A DNA stretch of 64,000 nucleotides, from assembly GCA_003255025.1 (NCBI GenBank), contig QANY01007891.1, positions 248,001-312,000 of the forward strand. The letters are read 5' to 3'. Shown one piece after another: positions 22,096-34,650 of this stretch. The translations under genes were made by a program, and so were the position numbers. Source of the DNA: Datisca glomerata. Lineage: Eukaryota > Streptophyta > Magnoliopsida > Cucurbitales > Datiscaceae. The notes below the pieces were generated by a model that saw only the letters and a list, made by a program, of their open reading frames with translations, was not told the origin of the DNA and did not search any database. Numbering within the stretch: position 1 is the stretch's first letter; every line of letters begins with the position of its first letter.

Positions 22096-24883
22096 ATGTC
22101 TACCATGAGTAACCATGTTACTGCTTTACTTGCTCTTGAAAAATTGATTCAGTTTTCATTACTATGTCTACCATGAGCAATCCTGTTACGGTTTTACTTG
22201 CTCTTGAGAAATTCGTACGTTAGAAATCAAATATGAACTTAATGTTGAACTGACAGAACCATAAGTTTATTCTTACTGAGGAATGCCCTGAGGATCCCGC
22301 TGCAAATGCCCCTAAGAATGTTACGGACAAATATGATGTTTGGATCATATCAAATAATAAGGCGAAGTGCTACATGATTGTGAGCATGAATGATGTTTTG
22401 AGAACCAATCATGAAAGTATGGAGATTGCCTATGAGATTAAGAAATCTTTACAGGCTATGTTTGTGCAGCAGTTTGATCAAAGTCATCATGAGGCCACTA
22501 GGAGCTATATGACAACTAAGATGAGAAATGGTACTTCTATGCGAGAACATGTTTTAAACATGATCAACATAATGCACGAGGCAGAAGTTGATGGGGCGAC
22601 CATTGTTGAGCGGACTCACGTTAGCATTGTACTTGAGTCGGTCACACCTATTTTTTTATGTTTACGACTAACTATGTAATGAATACGTCACAATTTAACA
22701 TGATCCAATTGTTGAACAAACTGCAGATTTTTGAGTCACTCAACCTTAGAATGACCAAAGAGGGCGAGGAAAATGTTGTCGAGCAAAAGTCTTCTTCCAT
22801 TGTTAAAAGTAACAAGAGGAAGAAATCAATGGAAAGGGAAAAGGTAAGAACAAGAAATGGAAGAAATCCAAGACATCACCAAAAGCCTAGAAGAATAAGA
22901 AAGACAACAAGCCTATAGGAAAATGTTTCCACTGTGGGGCTGAAGGTCATTGGAAGAGAAACTGTAACAAGTATCTTTCTGAGTTGTAAAAGAAAGGTAA
23001 ATATGATTTACTTGTACTTGAAGTTTGCTTAATGGAATATGATTTGTCATCCTGGATACTTGATTTAGGAGCCACTAACCCATATGTTCTCCTTGCAGAT
23101 GCTTCATTCGTCAAGGGAGTTGATTGATGACAAGGTCATTTTGAGAGTTGGCAGTGGTGCCCTCGTGTCAGCTCAAGCATTAGAGACAATCCGTTTACTT
23201 TTTGGATATAATTATTTAGTTTTGAACGATGTTTATTATATTCCTTGATTTTGAAAAAAAATGATTTCTCTTTCTTTTTTGCAAGAACAGTTATTCGAAG
23301 TTTCTTTTATTAATAAAAAAATTATTATTTTTAATAATGGATTCGATATCTGTCATGCTAAAGTTATAAACGGACTTTACATGCTTAAATCGACTGAACG
23401 CACGTTAAATAATTTTGAATTATTTAAGTAGCAAAACCCAAGAGTAACAAACGATAAAGAGTTCTCATGATGATGATAACACATATATTTGACATCTTAG
23501 GTTGGTACATATTAATCTAGATTGGTTAAATAGGTTAACAAAGCATGGTGCTTTGAAAAAACTAAAAGTTAGAACTCTTCTTGTTTGTGAAACCTGTCTA
23601 TAGTGTAAAATGACCAAGAGAACTTTCATAGAAAATGGCCAAGGAGCCAAGGAACCACTTGAGTTAGTACACAATGATGTCTATGTACCGATCAATGTAC
23701 AAGCTAGATGTGGGTACGAGTATTTCATCACTTTTATTGACGATTACTCAAGATATGGTTATACATAACTAATGCAAAGAAAGTCTAAAACTTTTGGAAA
23801 GTTTAAAGACTGCAAAGCTGAAGTTGAAAAGTAATTAGGTAAATCATTGAGTACTTAGATTTAGAATTCAAGGATTATTTGCTAGAGTGTTATCCTAACT
23901 CACAACACCTGGCCACAGCAAAATGGATTTGTAGAGAGGAGAAACTGAATTTTATTGGATATGGTTAGGTTGATGTTAAGCTACTAATCATTGTCACTTA
24001 CATTTTGGGAATATGCACTACACACATCAACTTACATTTTGAATGTAGTGACCTCTAATTCTATAAGCAATACGCCTTTAGAGTTATGGAATGACACCAA
24101 ACCTAATTTGTGTCATTTCTGTATATTGGAGTGTCTAGTTCATGTTCTTAGACCCAAGACCGGAACGTTAGACTCGAGGTCTGAGGTATGCATATTCGTA
24201 GGCTATGCTCTAGAGACTAGAGGTGAGTACTTTTATATCACAAAGATCAAAATATGTTTGTATCGATAAATGCAACCTTCCTTGAGCATGACTATATGAA
24301 AAACTACAAATCTCATAGCAAAGCAGTGGATGAGATCAGACCACTATTAATTTCTACTGATAAACGATGAACCAGATAAACCAAAGTTCCTGCAAAAGAA
24401 ACCTCGGTGCAATGTCGTAGTGGGAGGGTTGTGAGACAAAAAGTTCACTATGAACTTGAGACACATGTTTTAGTGTTAGACACTGATAATAACGATCCAT
24501 AATCTTATGAAGAAACCATGGATGATCCTGAAAAGAAGAAATGGTAAGATGCCATGAACTAGGAAATAAAATCTATGTATTCCAATTCATTTTGGAAACT
24601 TGTAGATCCACCTGAAGATGGGAAAGTAGAGACTTTCAAGGCATGGTTAATAGCCAAGACCTATTCACAAAGGGAGGGAGACGTTTATGAAGAGAGATTC
24701 TCCCTTGTGGCCATGCTAAAATCTATTCGCATCCTTTTATCCATAGCCGCTAGTTTTGTCCATATGGAAAATGGACGTCAAGACAACTTTTCTGAGTGCC
24801 TCTTTTAAAGAAAACATTTATATGATACAACTAGAAGGGTTTGTACAAAAGGGGCAAGATCAGAAAGTATGCAAGTTGCTTAA
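22096..24883 (+). mobile_element. copia element E1, left part (gag to start of RT)
   Basis: E1 continues after the nested element E2 at 33758-34650 and ends in the LTR 34651-36812. The text stops in the RT region at CTTAA (24879-24883) and resumes at CTTAA (33753-33757), with the RT phrase KSIYGLKQA starting just after. Its own 5' LTR is not recognisable in the window. Confidence 0.9.
22096..24883 (+). pseudogene. E1 gag-pol pseudogene, 5' portion
   Basis: Gag (UBN2-type) reads at 22374-22680. A CCHC knuckle near 22926-22970 (CFHCGAEGHWKRNC) is followed by a protease site altered to DLGATN (near 23060). GAG-pre-integrase and integrase follow from about 23500 (FITFIDDYSRYGYT), then the connection (RPKTGTLDSRSEVCIFVGYA, 24150-24215) and the start of RT (SNSFWKLVDPPEDGKVETFK). 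A 68-bp tandem duplication at 22081-22216 repeats the gag start out of frame. Stops occur in gag, integrase and the connection. Confidence 0.85.
24879..24883 (+). repeat. target-site duplication of E2, left copy (CTTAA)
   Basis: CTTAA directly precedes the TG of the E2 5' LTR. The identical five bases follow the CA of the 3' LTR at 33753-33757. Confidence 0.92.
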
Positions 24884-26821
24884 TGTTGGAATATGTCCAT
24901 AAAGTAACGTATAATAACTATTTATTTATATTTGGTTATTTCTTAGACATTTGTATTATTGATTTTTTTATGAATAAATTAGAAGTTTTATTTTAAATTA
25001 AAGCATATTTTTAAATTACTCAAGTCCTGTAACTATTGTCAATGAAAGAAGAGTGAAGATAGAAGCGTCTCCAGACGAGCTCTTTTGAAATAGTTCAAAA
25101 TGATATTCACAGTTTTAAGATCGACTAGGCAATCATATTTGATTATGACCATTAGCTTGAACAGTTGGATGTCATTCTTGGGGCATAAGAGTGAAGACTC
25201 AAATAGTTAACCTAGACATGTTATGAATAAGTTGAATAATCCGGCAACAAATTAGTTTAGAGCCCAAAACCGTTTACCTAGCTCTAAATTTAATTGTTAC
25301 ACCTTAAGTGTATTTTCATAATTACCTTAATCTTGAGGTGAAGACGTAACTTGGTTTGGTTAGTTGCAATATTTGATATGTCAAATTAGTGAGTTCGAAT
25401 TGTCAGGCAATACCATGAGTTTTGGGATTGTAATTTAATTAAGTAGGAGTTGCGTGATTCACATATATGAAAATTCATGGTTAGATTGCGAAAGCAATAA
25501 TATCATATTATGCTTTATTGATAGGTGTGTGAATGTATTAACTTGGCCAAGTATTCGATGAAATGAGTCATTGAATTAGACTTGTGAATTGTACGAGATA
25601 ATTCACTATAATGTCTTTCTTATTACAGTTAATAAATGAGTTAGGGAAATAATAACAAGATGGGTAAAATGATAATTTTATATTCTGTTCGTGTTAGTGA
25701 TATTCATGATGTATATTATGTTAAGATATTCTGTGGACCGTAAAAATAAATAGAGTTTATTTACACCAACAAAAAATGTAGCGCACATGAATCGAGAGTT
25801 GATTTGGCATTGAACCTATTGTGGAGTCGTACGATGTCATGATTAAATATGTCAGAAATTTATGGAGATAAATTCACCAGGTATTTGAATCCTAAGCTTT
25901 ATTCATGTGGGTTCATTCGGTCTCAAAAATAGCTCAGAAAACATAAATAGAAAAATGAACTAAGTTGGACCAAAATGTGTTTTGGTGGCAAGTCATATTT
26001 CCAACACCTATATGTGATAAGTGATGTCACTTAAGTTAGTTAAGTGTAATTGTTCTATTGAATTAATTAATTATTATTTATTATTATTATATAATTAGTT
26101 AAATAAAATAAAATAATTAATTAATTGATAATGATCAATTACATTTATCAATTGGATTGATGAATTTTGATACAACTAAAACTCTAAGATATCATATAAT
26201 TTTCGGCAATAATAGATAATTAGGAGAATTTCAAAAAATTTATAATATATCGGTATTTGTAAATACCAAAAATTACATTTTGATAAATATCTAATAGAAA
26301 ATTGATTGCAAAGAGATAACGAGTATTAGATACAGTTGTTGTTATCAACACACAGCAAGAGAGAAAACGTTCTCCTCTCACAATTGTTGCGGTCGAAATT
26401 AATATGAAGAAGGAATATTTGATTTTTCTTCTTCAATTGTTTTGAGAGCCCACACTCAAATTCTTACTTAAAGTTCTTCTGAGATATATTTCTGAAATTA
26501 ACGGGTGGTTGTTGGTGGATTAATTCAAAAATCATTTTTGGATGATCAAGTTCGTGATTTTGATCTTAAAACTTGAAAAACACGAAGAACGCTCGACGGA
26601 GTTCCACCAGTACTGAAATTCTCTGATATAGAGTAAATGTGAAAAATTATTTTCACTTAATCTATTCATTTTAATACCGTATATGCATGATCAAACTAAC
26701 ATTGATTTTAAATTATTTAATAAGATTAAATAAATTAAATCAATTTTTTTATATTCCGCCCACGAACCGTTCGTGGTTCAAATATAATTTTCTTTAATTT
26801 TAAAACCAATCGATCCTAGCA
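24884..26821 (+). repeat. E2 5' LTR
   Basis: It starts tgttggaatatgtccataaa and ends cgatcctagca, immediately before the primer site. It is about 340 bp longer than the 3' LTR because a central block (roughly 25150-25490) is missing from the 3' copy. Confidence 0.92.
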
Positions 26822-26823
26822 GT

Positions 26824-26835
26824 TGGTATTAGAGC
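26824..26835 (+). other. E2 primer-binding site (initiator Met tRNA)
   Basis: TGGTATTAGAGC matches the plant initiator-Met-tRNA primer site (TGGTATCAGAGC) except for one base. It lies two bases after the 5' LTR, the expected place for minus-strand DNA priming. Confidence 0.9.
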
Positions 26836-28458
26836 GTAGGTTTAAGATTATGCATATAGATAATTAAAATGAACGTATCATGAATTTTATGGATATTGGC
26901 ATATGTTTGTATGGTAGATTCAAAAATATTTTGAATATGTTTTGTGATTGGATCCCGAACTATTGGCTGTAGGCGTTTTTGATTTAGAATTGATGTACGC
27001 TGAATTTGAGGCATAGGAATATATGTAATTAATTATTGCAATTGTTGTAAATTCATCATCGCCTCGAGATCGTCGCTGAAAATTACTCGATCCACCGCCG
27101 AGAAGTCGCCGGACAGCCACCGAGAAGACGCCATAATGCACTATTCACATGGTACTGTTCACAACTTGCCGCTTTTTTTTAGCTTTAAGAGTCCTAATTG
27201 GATTAGAAACCTACAAGTTTTGGAAACTCATGATTTTAGGAAACCTAGGGTTTTTGAAATTCAAATTTTGAAATATAATTTCAAAATACATTTTAGTCCC
27301 TTATTTAATTTAATTTAATTTGATAAAATTTTCAACACTTGTATAACTGTATTTTAAAAAAATTAAAATTAAATCAATTTACTAATCACTTGGTAATTTG
27401 TTTTTCAAAGTAAAAATATGTTAGAAATTAAAATTTTTAAATTGAAAATTATTTTAAAAATGGGACTAATATTTTGTAAAGTGCTACAAAATGATGGGAT
27501 AATGTGGAGACGAATGAGCAAATTGCAGACGCCACAGAGATTAGTTCATTAATTAATTTGTAATTTATTTATTATTCTTTTTATGGGCTGTAATTAAAAA
27601 TGAGTCACTAGAGAGGTTAAATTTAATTATATGATTTAAATCACACATCATCATATAACATGCCATATAACTTAGGGATATGCCAATATCAAATTACCAT
27701 GTAGCATGCACACGCATCATTGTATATTAATTGATAATGATTATTATTTAATTACAATGTGAAATTTATAATGGTTATGATTTTTAATTGGGGTTTTAAA
27801 TTAATAAAGGATTTATAAATTTCATCAAGTTTTTCAAATTAATAAAAGTTATGGTTTTTTGAAAAATAACTAAAAATCTAATTTTTTTTCAAAAACTAAG
27901 TAGGATGGTCGTTTACGTTGAAACGTTCCTGAGGTCTCCAACGCAAACATGATCGTGCCACGAGGAAGGGTTAGAACCATCCATAGTGTCCCTAACTTGA
28001 ATGTGAGAAACTTTGGAATTGTTTCGCTTTGAATCATCGAGTTGCTTCAGAAGCTAGGGCTTCTAAAGGAAGTGATGGGGTAGGGTCGTCCCATAAACGG
28101 ACTGTTAGTACATAGCAACCTTTAAGAGTCTATGCGTTGTTTAAACACTTAGGCTGAATCACATTGGAGTCCCTCCATACGGGCTAGTCAATAGGGCCAA
28201 AGTGACCAAAACCATAGGTGATTAGTTAAGCTAGATGTGGAGACATTTTAGGCTTAACTAAACGAGATGAGTCTCGATGCGATAGGACATAGTTTGGACT
28301 TCATCCCTCAATGAGACAAGCTATCATTTTTTATCATAACATCATGGAGGAAATATTTTTTAATGGATTTTAAAATATTTAGTAGTTACATCATGCATCA
28401 TACTTTTCTAAACAATTGAGCATTTATTTGCCGCGTTATTTATTCTTTTCAGCAATCA
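26836..28458 (+). other. E2 untranslated leader
   Basis: This 1.6-kb non-coding leader lies between the primer site and gag. It includes a GC-richer patch (27060-27170) among AT-rich DNA. No conserved protein was seen. Confidence 0.6.
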
Positions 28459-31400
28459 TGTTGCTATCCCCTCTCTCAACTATTCTTAATGCCAAATTCA
28501 ACGGTGAAAATTATGTGGATCGGAAATGAAATCTTGATATCGTGATGACGGTAGAAAAACACAAGTTCGTGCTCACTACCTCTTGTCCTCTTGAGCCCAT
28601 TCATGAATCAGCTCAAGAGGAATATGATGTTTATGCTTCTTAGTTGTGTTCTGATGAGATCGCCAGATGTTACATCTTGGCATCTATGAGAAATGTGTTG
28701 GACAACATAATTAGAACTTCAAGCATGCCGTTGATATTATGTTAAACATCACTGAAATGTTTGATGATCAAGGTCGTCAAGCTAGACAGATAAATGTCCG
28801 TAACTTCATGAATTGCATGATGGAACCTGGAACTCTTGCCAGAGAACATATGATGTTGATCATAAGTTATCTGAACGAGTTGGAGATCATGGGTGCTGAG
28901 GTCGATGGTGAGACTCAAGTGGATATGATCCTAGAGACTTTTCCTAGTACCTTTGAGAACCTCAAGCTTAATTATTCGATGAATTAGTTAAACTACTCAC
29001 TTCCTGAGCTCACGAAGGAGCTGCAAGCTGCTGAGACCCTATTTATGAAGGGCAAGAAGAAATCTGGAAACGCTAACTTTACCGAAAGTAGGCCTTCGAC
29101 CTCTATCTCTAAGAGGAAACATAGAACGGGTCCAAGGAAAGTGAAGAAGCAGAAGCTGAGATCTTCCAAATGAAAGAGCACCACGAGAGTAGATAAGTCG
29201 AAAGACAAGTTCATCATTGTAGAGCTGCTGGTCATTGGAAATGCAACTGCCTAGAGTATCTCAAATGGTTGAGATCTAAAGGTATAATAATGGTTACTGA
29301 GGCCTGTTATGTAGATGACTCTATGTTTTCTTGGATTGTAGACTCTGCAGCTACTAACTACATCTGTTGCTTCCTGTAGGGGTTCAGGGAAATCAGAAGG
29401 TTTGAGGAGGGCGAGTTTAGCTTCCGCTGGGGGAATGAAGCACTAGTATCGGCCGTATCAGTGAGAAATTTTAAATTATATTTTGAGAAATATTTTATTA
29501 TTTTGCGTGATATTTATTATGTCCCGAGGTTTGAGAAGAATTTGATTTCTAATGATGCATTAATTGAGCAAGGATTTGATCTAAAATTCATTGATAAAGA
29601 TATTGATATTTTTAGAAATGAATTCTTAATTACTATCGCACGAGTGATAATAAATTATATCACGTAAAACCTGTAGTACCCATGATTTGTGACAGTGAAG
29701 TGAATATCGATTCACATAGAGATAGTAAAAGGTTGAACTATGACTCAACCGATCTAACATATCTGTGACACTTATGTCTTGGACATATTATCCTAAATAA
29801 GATTAAAAGACTTATGAATGATGATCATTTACAATCTTTAAGTGTGGGTTCACAACCCACATGTGAATCCTGTATAGAAGGTAAAATGACTAAGAGACTT
29901 TTTTCATCAAAAGGTGAAAGAGTCACTCAATGTCTTGAACATACAGAGTGATGTTTGTGGGCCATTGAATATCCAAGTAAGATGGGGTTATGAATACTTC
30001 ATAACCTTCACTGACGACTACTCACGTTTTGGTCATGTTTATCTAATGCATCAAAAGTCCAAAACTTGTTAAAAGTTCAAAGAATATAAGACCTTGGTTG
30101 AAAAGCAATTATAAAAATAAATCAAAATACTACGATCTGATCGTGGTGGAGAGTACTTGCTAGGAGAGTTCGAGGACTTTCTTAAGGAAAAAGGTATTCT
30201 TTCTCAGCTTACAGCATCCGGTACACCACAACAATGGTGTGTTAGAGAGAAGGAATCAAACTCTGATGGATATGGTTAGATCCATGATGACTTACTCATC
30301 CCTCCCAGATTTATTCTGGGGATATGCCTTACTAACAATGACATATATTCTGAACCAAGTTTCGTCAAAGACGGTGCCTGGTACACCATATGAAAGATGG
30401 TATGAGCGAAAGTCGTATGTTCACTGTTTTAGAATATGGGGTTACCCAGCACATGTTCTAAGACCAAAGACATTCAAGTTGGCCAGTCGTTCAGAATTGT
30501 GCATGTTTGTAGGATGTCCAGGAATGAATGGGTATATCTTTTATATTACGACTGACAAGAAAACATTCAGTAGCACGAATGCTTATTTTCTCGAAGAAGA
30601 TTATATTAAAAGTGTACAACCGAGAAGCACAGTTGTGTTGGAACAATTATTGAGTGGGAGAACACTGACTCCCTAATTAGAAATTATTTCTGATTCAATA
30701 ATGGAATAACCACGACAGGAGCTAGAGACTATGGATCATCGATGTAGTGGGAGAGTTGTGGGACATCCTGAAAGGTACATGTCCTATGAAGAAGCTTTGA
30801 CAGCTGTCTCAGACAAGGACCTAGATGAACCAATATTTTACTCAGAAACCATGGCTGGTCCTGAAGCAAACTTATGGCAGGAAGGCGGGAACGTTGAGAT
30901 ACATTTGATGTACTCCAACGGAGTCTGGAAACTTGTAGATCCTCCTGAAGGGATATAACTCGTAGGATACAAATGGATCTATAAGAAGAAAAGTTGTTTA
31001 GATGGGAATGTAGAGACATTCAAAGCTAGGCTAGTAGCCAATGGCTACACCCAAAAGGAAGGTATTGACTATGAGGATACCTTCTCACTGATAGTCATGC
31101 TTAAATCCATCTTAATCTTTTTGTCCATTGTTGTTGCCCCTGATTATGAAATCTGGCAAATGGACTTCAAAACTACCTTTTATGAATGGTAATCTTGAAG
31201 AGTGCATTTATATGGCTCAACCAGACGGATTCAAGGAGAAAGGCCAAGAGGGAAAAGTTTACGAGTTACAGAAGTCCATTTATGGACTAAGCAAGCGTCA
31301 TGGTCGTGAAATATTAGATTTGATGAAACTGTTAAGAACTATGATTGTGAACATTTGTTTGACATAAAGGAACTTGGAGAAGCTGCATTTATCTTTATTA

Positions 31401-32140
31401 TTCAGATATTTTGAGATCGGAAGAACATACAATTGACACTTTCTCAAGCATATTATATTGATAGGGTGTTGGATTGTTTCAGTATGCAAACCTCCAAGAA
31501 GGGGTTTCTTCCCTTTGACATGGAGTCAGCATCTCCAAGAAGCAGTCTCCCAAGACTCCTCAAGAAAAGGAATACATGAGAAGCATACCCTATGCCTCAG
31601 CCGTATATCATTAGGTATCTTAGGAGAACAAGGAATCACATGCTTGTGTATTTAGGGAGTGAATTGAATATGACGGGGTATACATATTCCAATTTTGAAG
31701 CTGATAAGGACTCTAGGAGATCCACTTCATCCTGAATGGTGGAGCAGTTGTATGGAGAAGTATCAAGCAATCTTGCATTGCTGATTCAACCATGAAAGTT
31801 GAATATGTGGCAGCTTGTGAAGCTGCAAAGGAGGCTGTTGGTTTAGGAAGTTCTTGAAGACTCAGGAAGTTGTTCCAGACGCTGACACGCCCATTACTCT
31901 TTATTGTAATAACAGTAGGACTGTAGCAAATTCTAAGGAACTTAGAAGCCATAAGGATCCAAACGCATAGAAGGTAAGTATCACTTGATTAGAGAGATTG
32001 TTTAGTGTGGAGACGTTGTGATTACGCATATTTCGACGGTTAACAACCTGACAGATCCATTCACAAAGACTTTAAGCTATAAAGTTTTTTATGGTCATCT
32101 GGAGAGCTTGGGGATAAGAGATTGTACACGCCTACTTTAG
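28459..32140 (+). pseudogene. E2 gag-pol pseudogene
   Basis: Gag runs from about 28459 (LSTILNAKFNGENYV) through 28739-28987. A decayed CCHC region lies near 29215-29255, and the protease is changed to VDSAATNYIC (near 29337-29366). GAG-pre-integrase lies near 29770-29900, and integrase to connection at about 29960-30650. The RT start lies near 30890-31300 (YELQKSIYGLSK). The RT text then jumps from DLMKLLRTM to IKELGEA (about 31350-31380), omitting about 50 codons with YVDD. RNase H relics follow to about 32130. Multiple stops and shifts occur, so no product is expected. Confidence 0.85.
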
Positions 32141-32154
32141 TCCAAGTGGAAGAT

Positions 32155-33752
32155 TGTTGGAATATGTCCATAAAATAAAGTGTAATAACTATTTATTTGT
32201 ATTTAGTTATTTCTCAGATAATTTTATTACTGGTTTTTTTATGAATAAATTGAAAGTTTTATTTTTAATTAAAGCGTGTTTATAAATTACTCAAGTCCTG
32301 GAACTATTTTCAATGAAAGAAGAGTGAAGACAGAAGCGTCTCCAGACGATCTCTTCTGAAATAGTTCAGAACGATATTCGCAGTTTTAGGATCGACTGAG
32401 CAGTCAAATCCAATTACGATTGTTAGGTTGAACCTTATGATTTATTGATGGGTGTGAAAATAAATTAACTTGGTCAAGTATTCGATAAAATGAGTCATTG
32501 AATAAGACTTGTGAATTGTACGAGACAATTCACTATAATGTCTTTCTTTTTCACAGTCAATAAAAGAGTTAATAAAATAATAACATGAGTAAAATAATAA
32601 TTTTACATTCCGCTCTTGTTATTGATATTCACGATGAATATTATGTTAAACTATTCTATGGACCGTGAAAATGAATAGAGTTTATTTACACCAACAAAAA
32701 ATGTAACGTGCATGAGTCGAGAGTTGATTCGACATCGAATCTATAATGGAGTCGTACGATGTCAGGATTAAATAGGTCGGGAATTTATGGAGATAAATTC
32801 GTCGGGTATTTAAATCCTAAGCGTTGTTCATGTGGGTTTATTCGGTCTCAGAAATAGCTTAGAGAATAAGAATACAAAAACGAACTAAGTTGGACCAAAA
32901 TGTGATTTGGTGCTAAAACATATTTCCTACACCTATATGTGACAGGTGATGTCATTTAAGTTAGTTAAGCGTAATTGTTGTATCAAATTAATTATTTATT
33001 ATTCTATAATTATTAGATAATTAGTTAAATAAAATAAAATAATTAATTAATTTATAATGATCAATTATATTTATCAATTGGATTGATGAATTTCGATACA
33101 ACTAAAACTCTAGAAGATCATGTAATTTTCAACAATAACAGACAATTCAGGGAAATTTTGGAAATTTTATAATATATGAGTATATTTGTAAATACCGAAA
33201 ATTACCTTTTGATAAATATCTAATAGTACTTTGATTACAATGAGATAATGAGTATTAGATAAAGTTGTTTTTATCATCACAAAAAAGAGATAAAAACATT
33301 TTTTCCTCTCACTGATGTTGCCGCCGAAATTAATCTGAAGATGGAAGATTTGATTTATTTTCTTCAATCGTTTTGAGAGCCCACATTCAAATTTCTATAA
33401 AAAATGCTTCTGAGAGATATATATGAACTTAATGGGTGGTTGTTGGTGGACTTATTCGAAAATTATTCATGGAAGATCAAGTTTGTGATTTTGATCTTAA
33501 AGCTTAAAACACACGAAGAACGCTTAAAGGAGTTTCACCAGTTCAGATATTCTCTGATACAGAGTAAAGGTGAAAAATTATTTTTCCTTAATCTATTCAT
33601 TTTAATATCGTTTATGCATGATCAAACTAAAATTGATTTTAAATTATATAGTATTATTAAATAAGTTAAATCAATTTTTTTATATTTCACCCACGAACCG
33701 TTTGTGGTTCAAATCTAATTTTCTTTAATTTTAAAACCCATCGATCCTTGCA
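32155..33752 (+). repeat. E2 3' LTR
   Basis: It starts tgttggaatatgtccataaa and ends cgatccttgca. It is colinear with the 5' LTR apart from the missing central block of about 340 bp and scattered substitutions. Confidence 0.92.
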
Positions 33753-33757
33753 CTTAA
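33753..33757 (+). repeat. target-site duplication of E2, right copy (CTTAA)
   Basis: Identical to 24879-24883 and directly after the E2 3' LTR. Confidence 0.92.
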
Positions 33758-34650
33758 ATCCATTTATGGATTAAAGCAAGCGGATTTTGGAATCTTACCT
33801 TTGATGAGATTATAAAGTCTTATGCCTTCGAGCAAAATGTTGATGAAACCTGTGTTTATAAATACATCAAAGATAAGATAGTGGGTTTCTTAGTTTTTTA
33901 TGTTGATGATATTCTACTCATTGGGAATGATGTAGAAACTTTGTCAAAGGTAAAGAAATGGTTAGCTGAGAAATTTCAAATAAAATATTTGGGAGAAGCG
34001 AGCTATGTTCTAGGCATCCAAATCCTAAGTGATAGAAAGAACAAGCTCTTAGGACTTTCTTAGGCATCTTATATTGATAAGGTGCTGGAGAGATTCTCTA
34101 TAAAAAATTTTAAGAAAGGCCAACTACCGATCAAGCATGGAATTGTCCTCTCTAAGACACAATGTCTTAAGACACCTCAGGAGGAAGATGATATGAGAAA
34201 TGTTTCATATGCTTTAGAAGTTGGAAGTGTCATGTATGCCACGTTGTGTACGAGACCGGACATCTATTATGCAGTGGGAGTTGTTAGTCATTATCAATCA
34301 AATCCAGGTTTGGAACAATGAATTGTAGTAAAGCACATTCTCAAGTATCTTAAGAGAACGAGAAACTATATGCTTGTTTATTCAGGTGGAGACCTGAACG
34401 CACTGGATATACTGATTGTGATTCAAATGTGGATAGTCGAAAGTCGACGACTGGGTCATACACTGAGGAGATCTAAATGCTATGAAGATAACGTTGGATC
34501 AGAATCTGGCTCTGACTGTTATGTAGATAACGTTTGATCAGAACCTAGCTAACTCATTTACCAAGACACTTTTTATGAAGTTGTTTGATGGTCATGTGCG
34601 AAACGTGGGATTAAGTGAAAGTCACATTTACTTTAGGGCAAGTGGGAGAT
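33758..34650 (+). pseudogene. E1 RT-RNase H, continuation after E2
   Basis: RT resumes with KSIYGLKQA, then 33881-34063 reads GFLVFYVDDILLIGND with an intact YVDD (33899-33910). After one stop, 34082-34321 carries the pre-RNase H part (CTRPDIYYAVGVVSHYQSN). RNase H is short and broken, ending ANSFTKTLFMKLFDGHV-like near 34547-34595. A purine tract (aagtgggaga, 34640-34649) precedes the LTR. Confidence 0.88.

Larger units (their letters stand above)
24884..33752 (+). mobile_element. copia element E2, complete structure, inserted in E1
   Basis: The 5' LTR is 24884-26821 (1938 bp, TGTTGG...TAGCA), with a primer site at 26824-26835. Gag-pol remnants follow, then a purine tract (aagtggaaga near 32143-32153) and the 3' LTR at 32155-33752 (1598 bp). 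The LTRs belong to one family, different from the E1 LTR. A perfect 5-bp target duplication flanks the element. All coding parts carry stops, and the RT catalytic box is deleted, so it is not autonomous. Confidence 0.93.
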
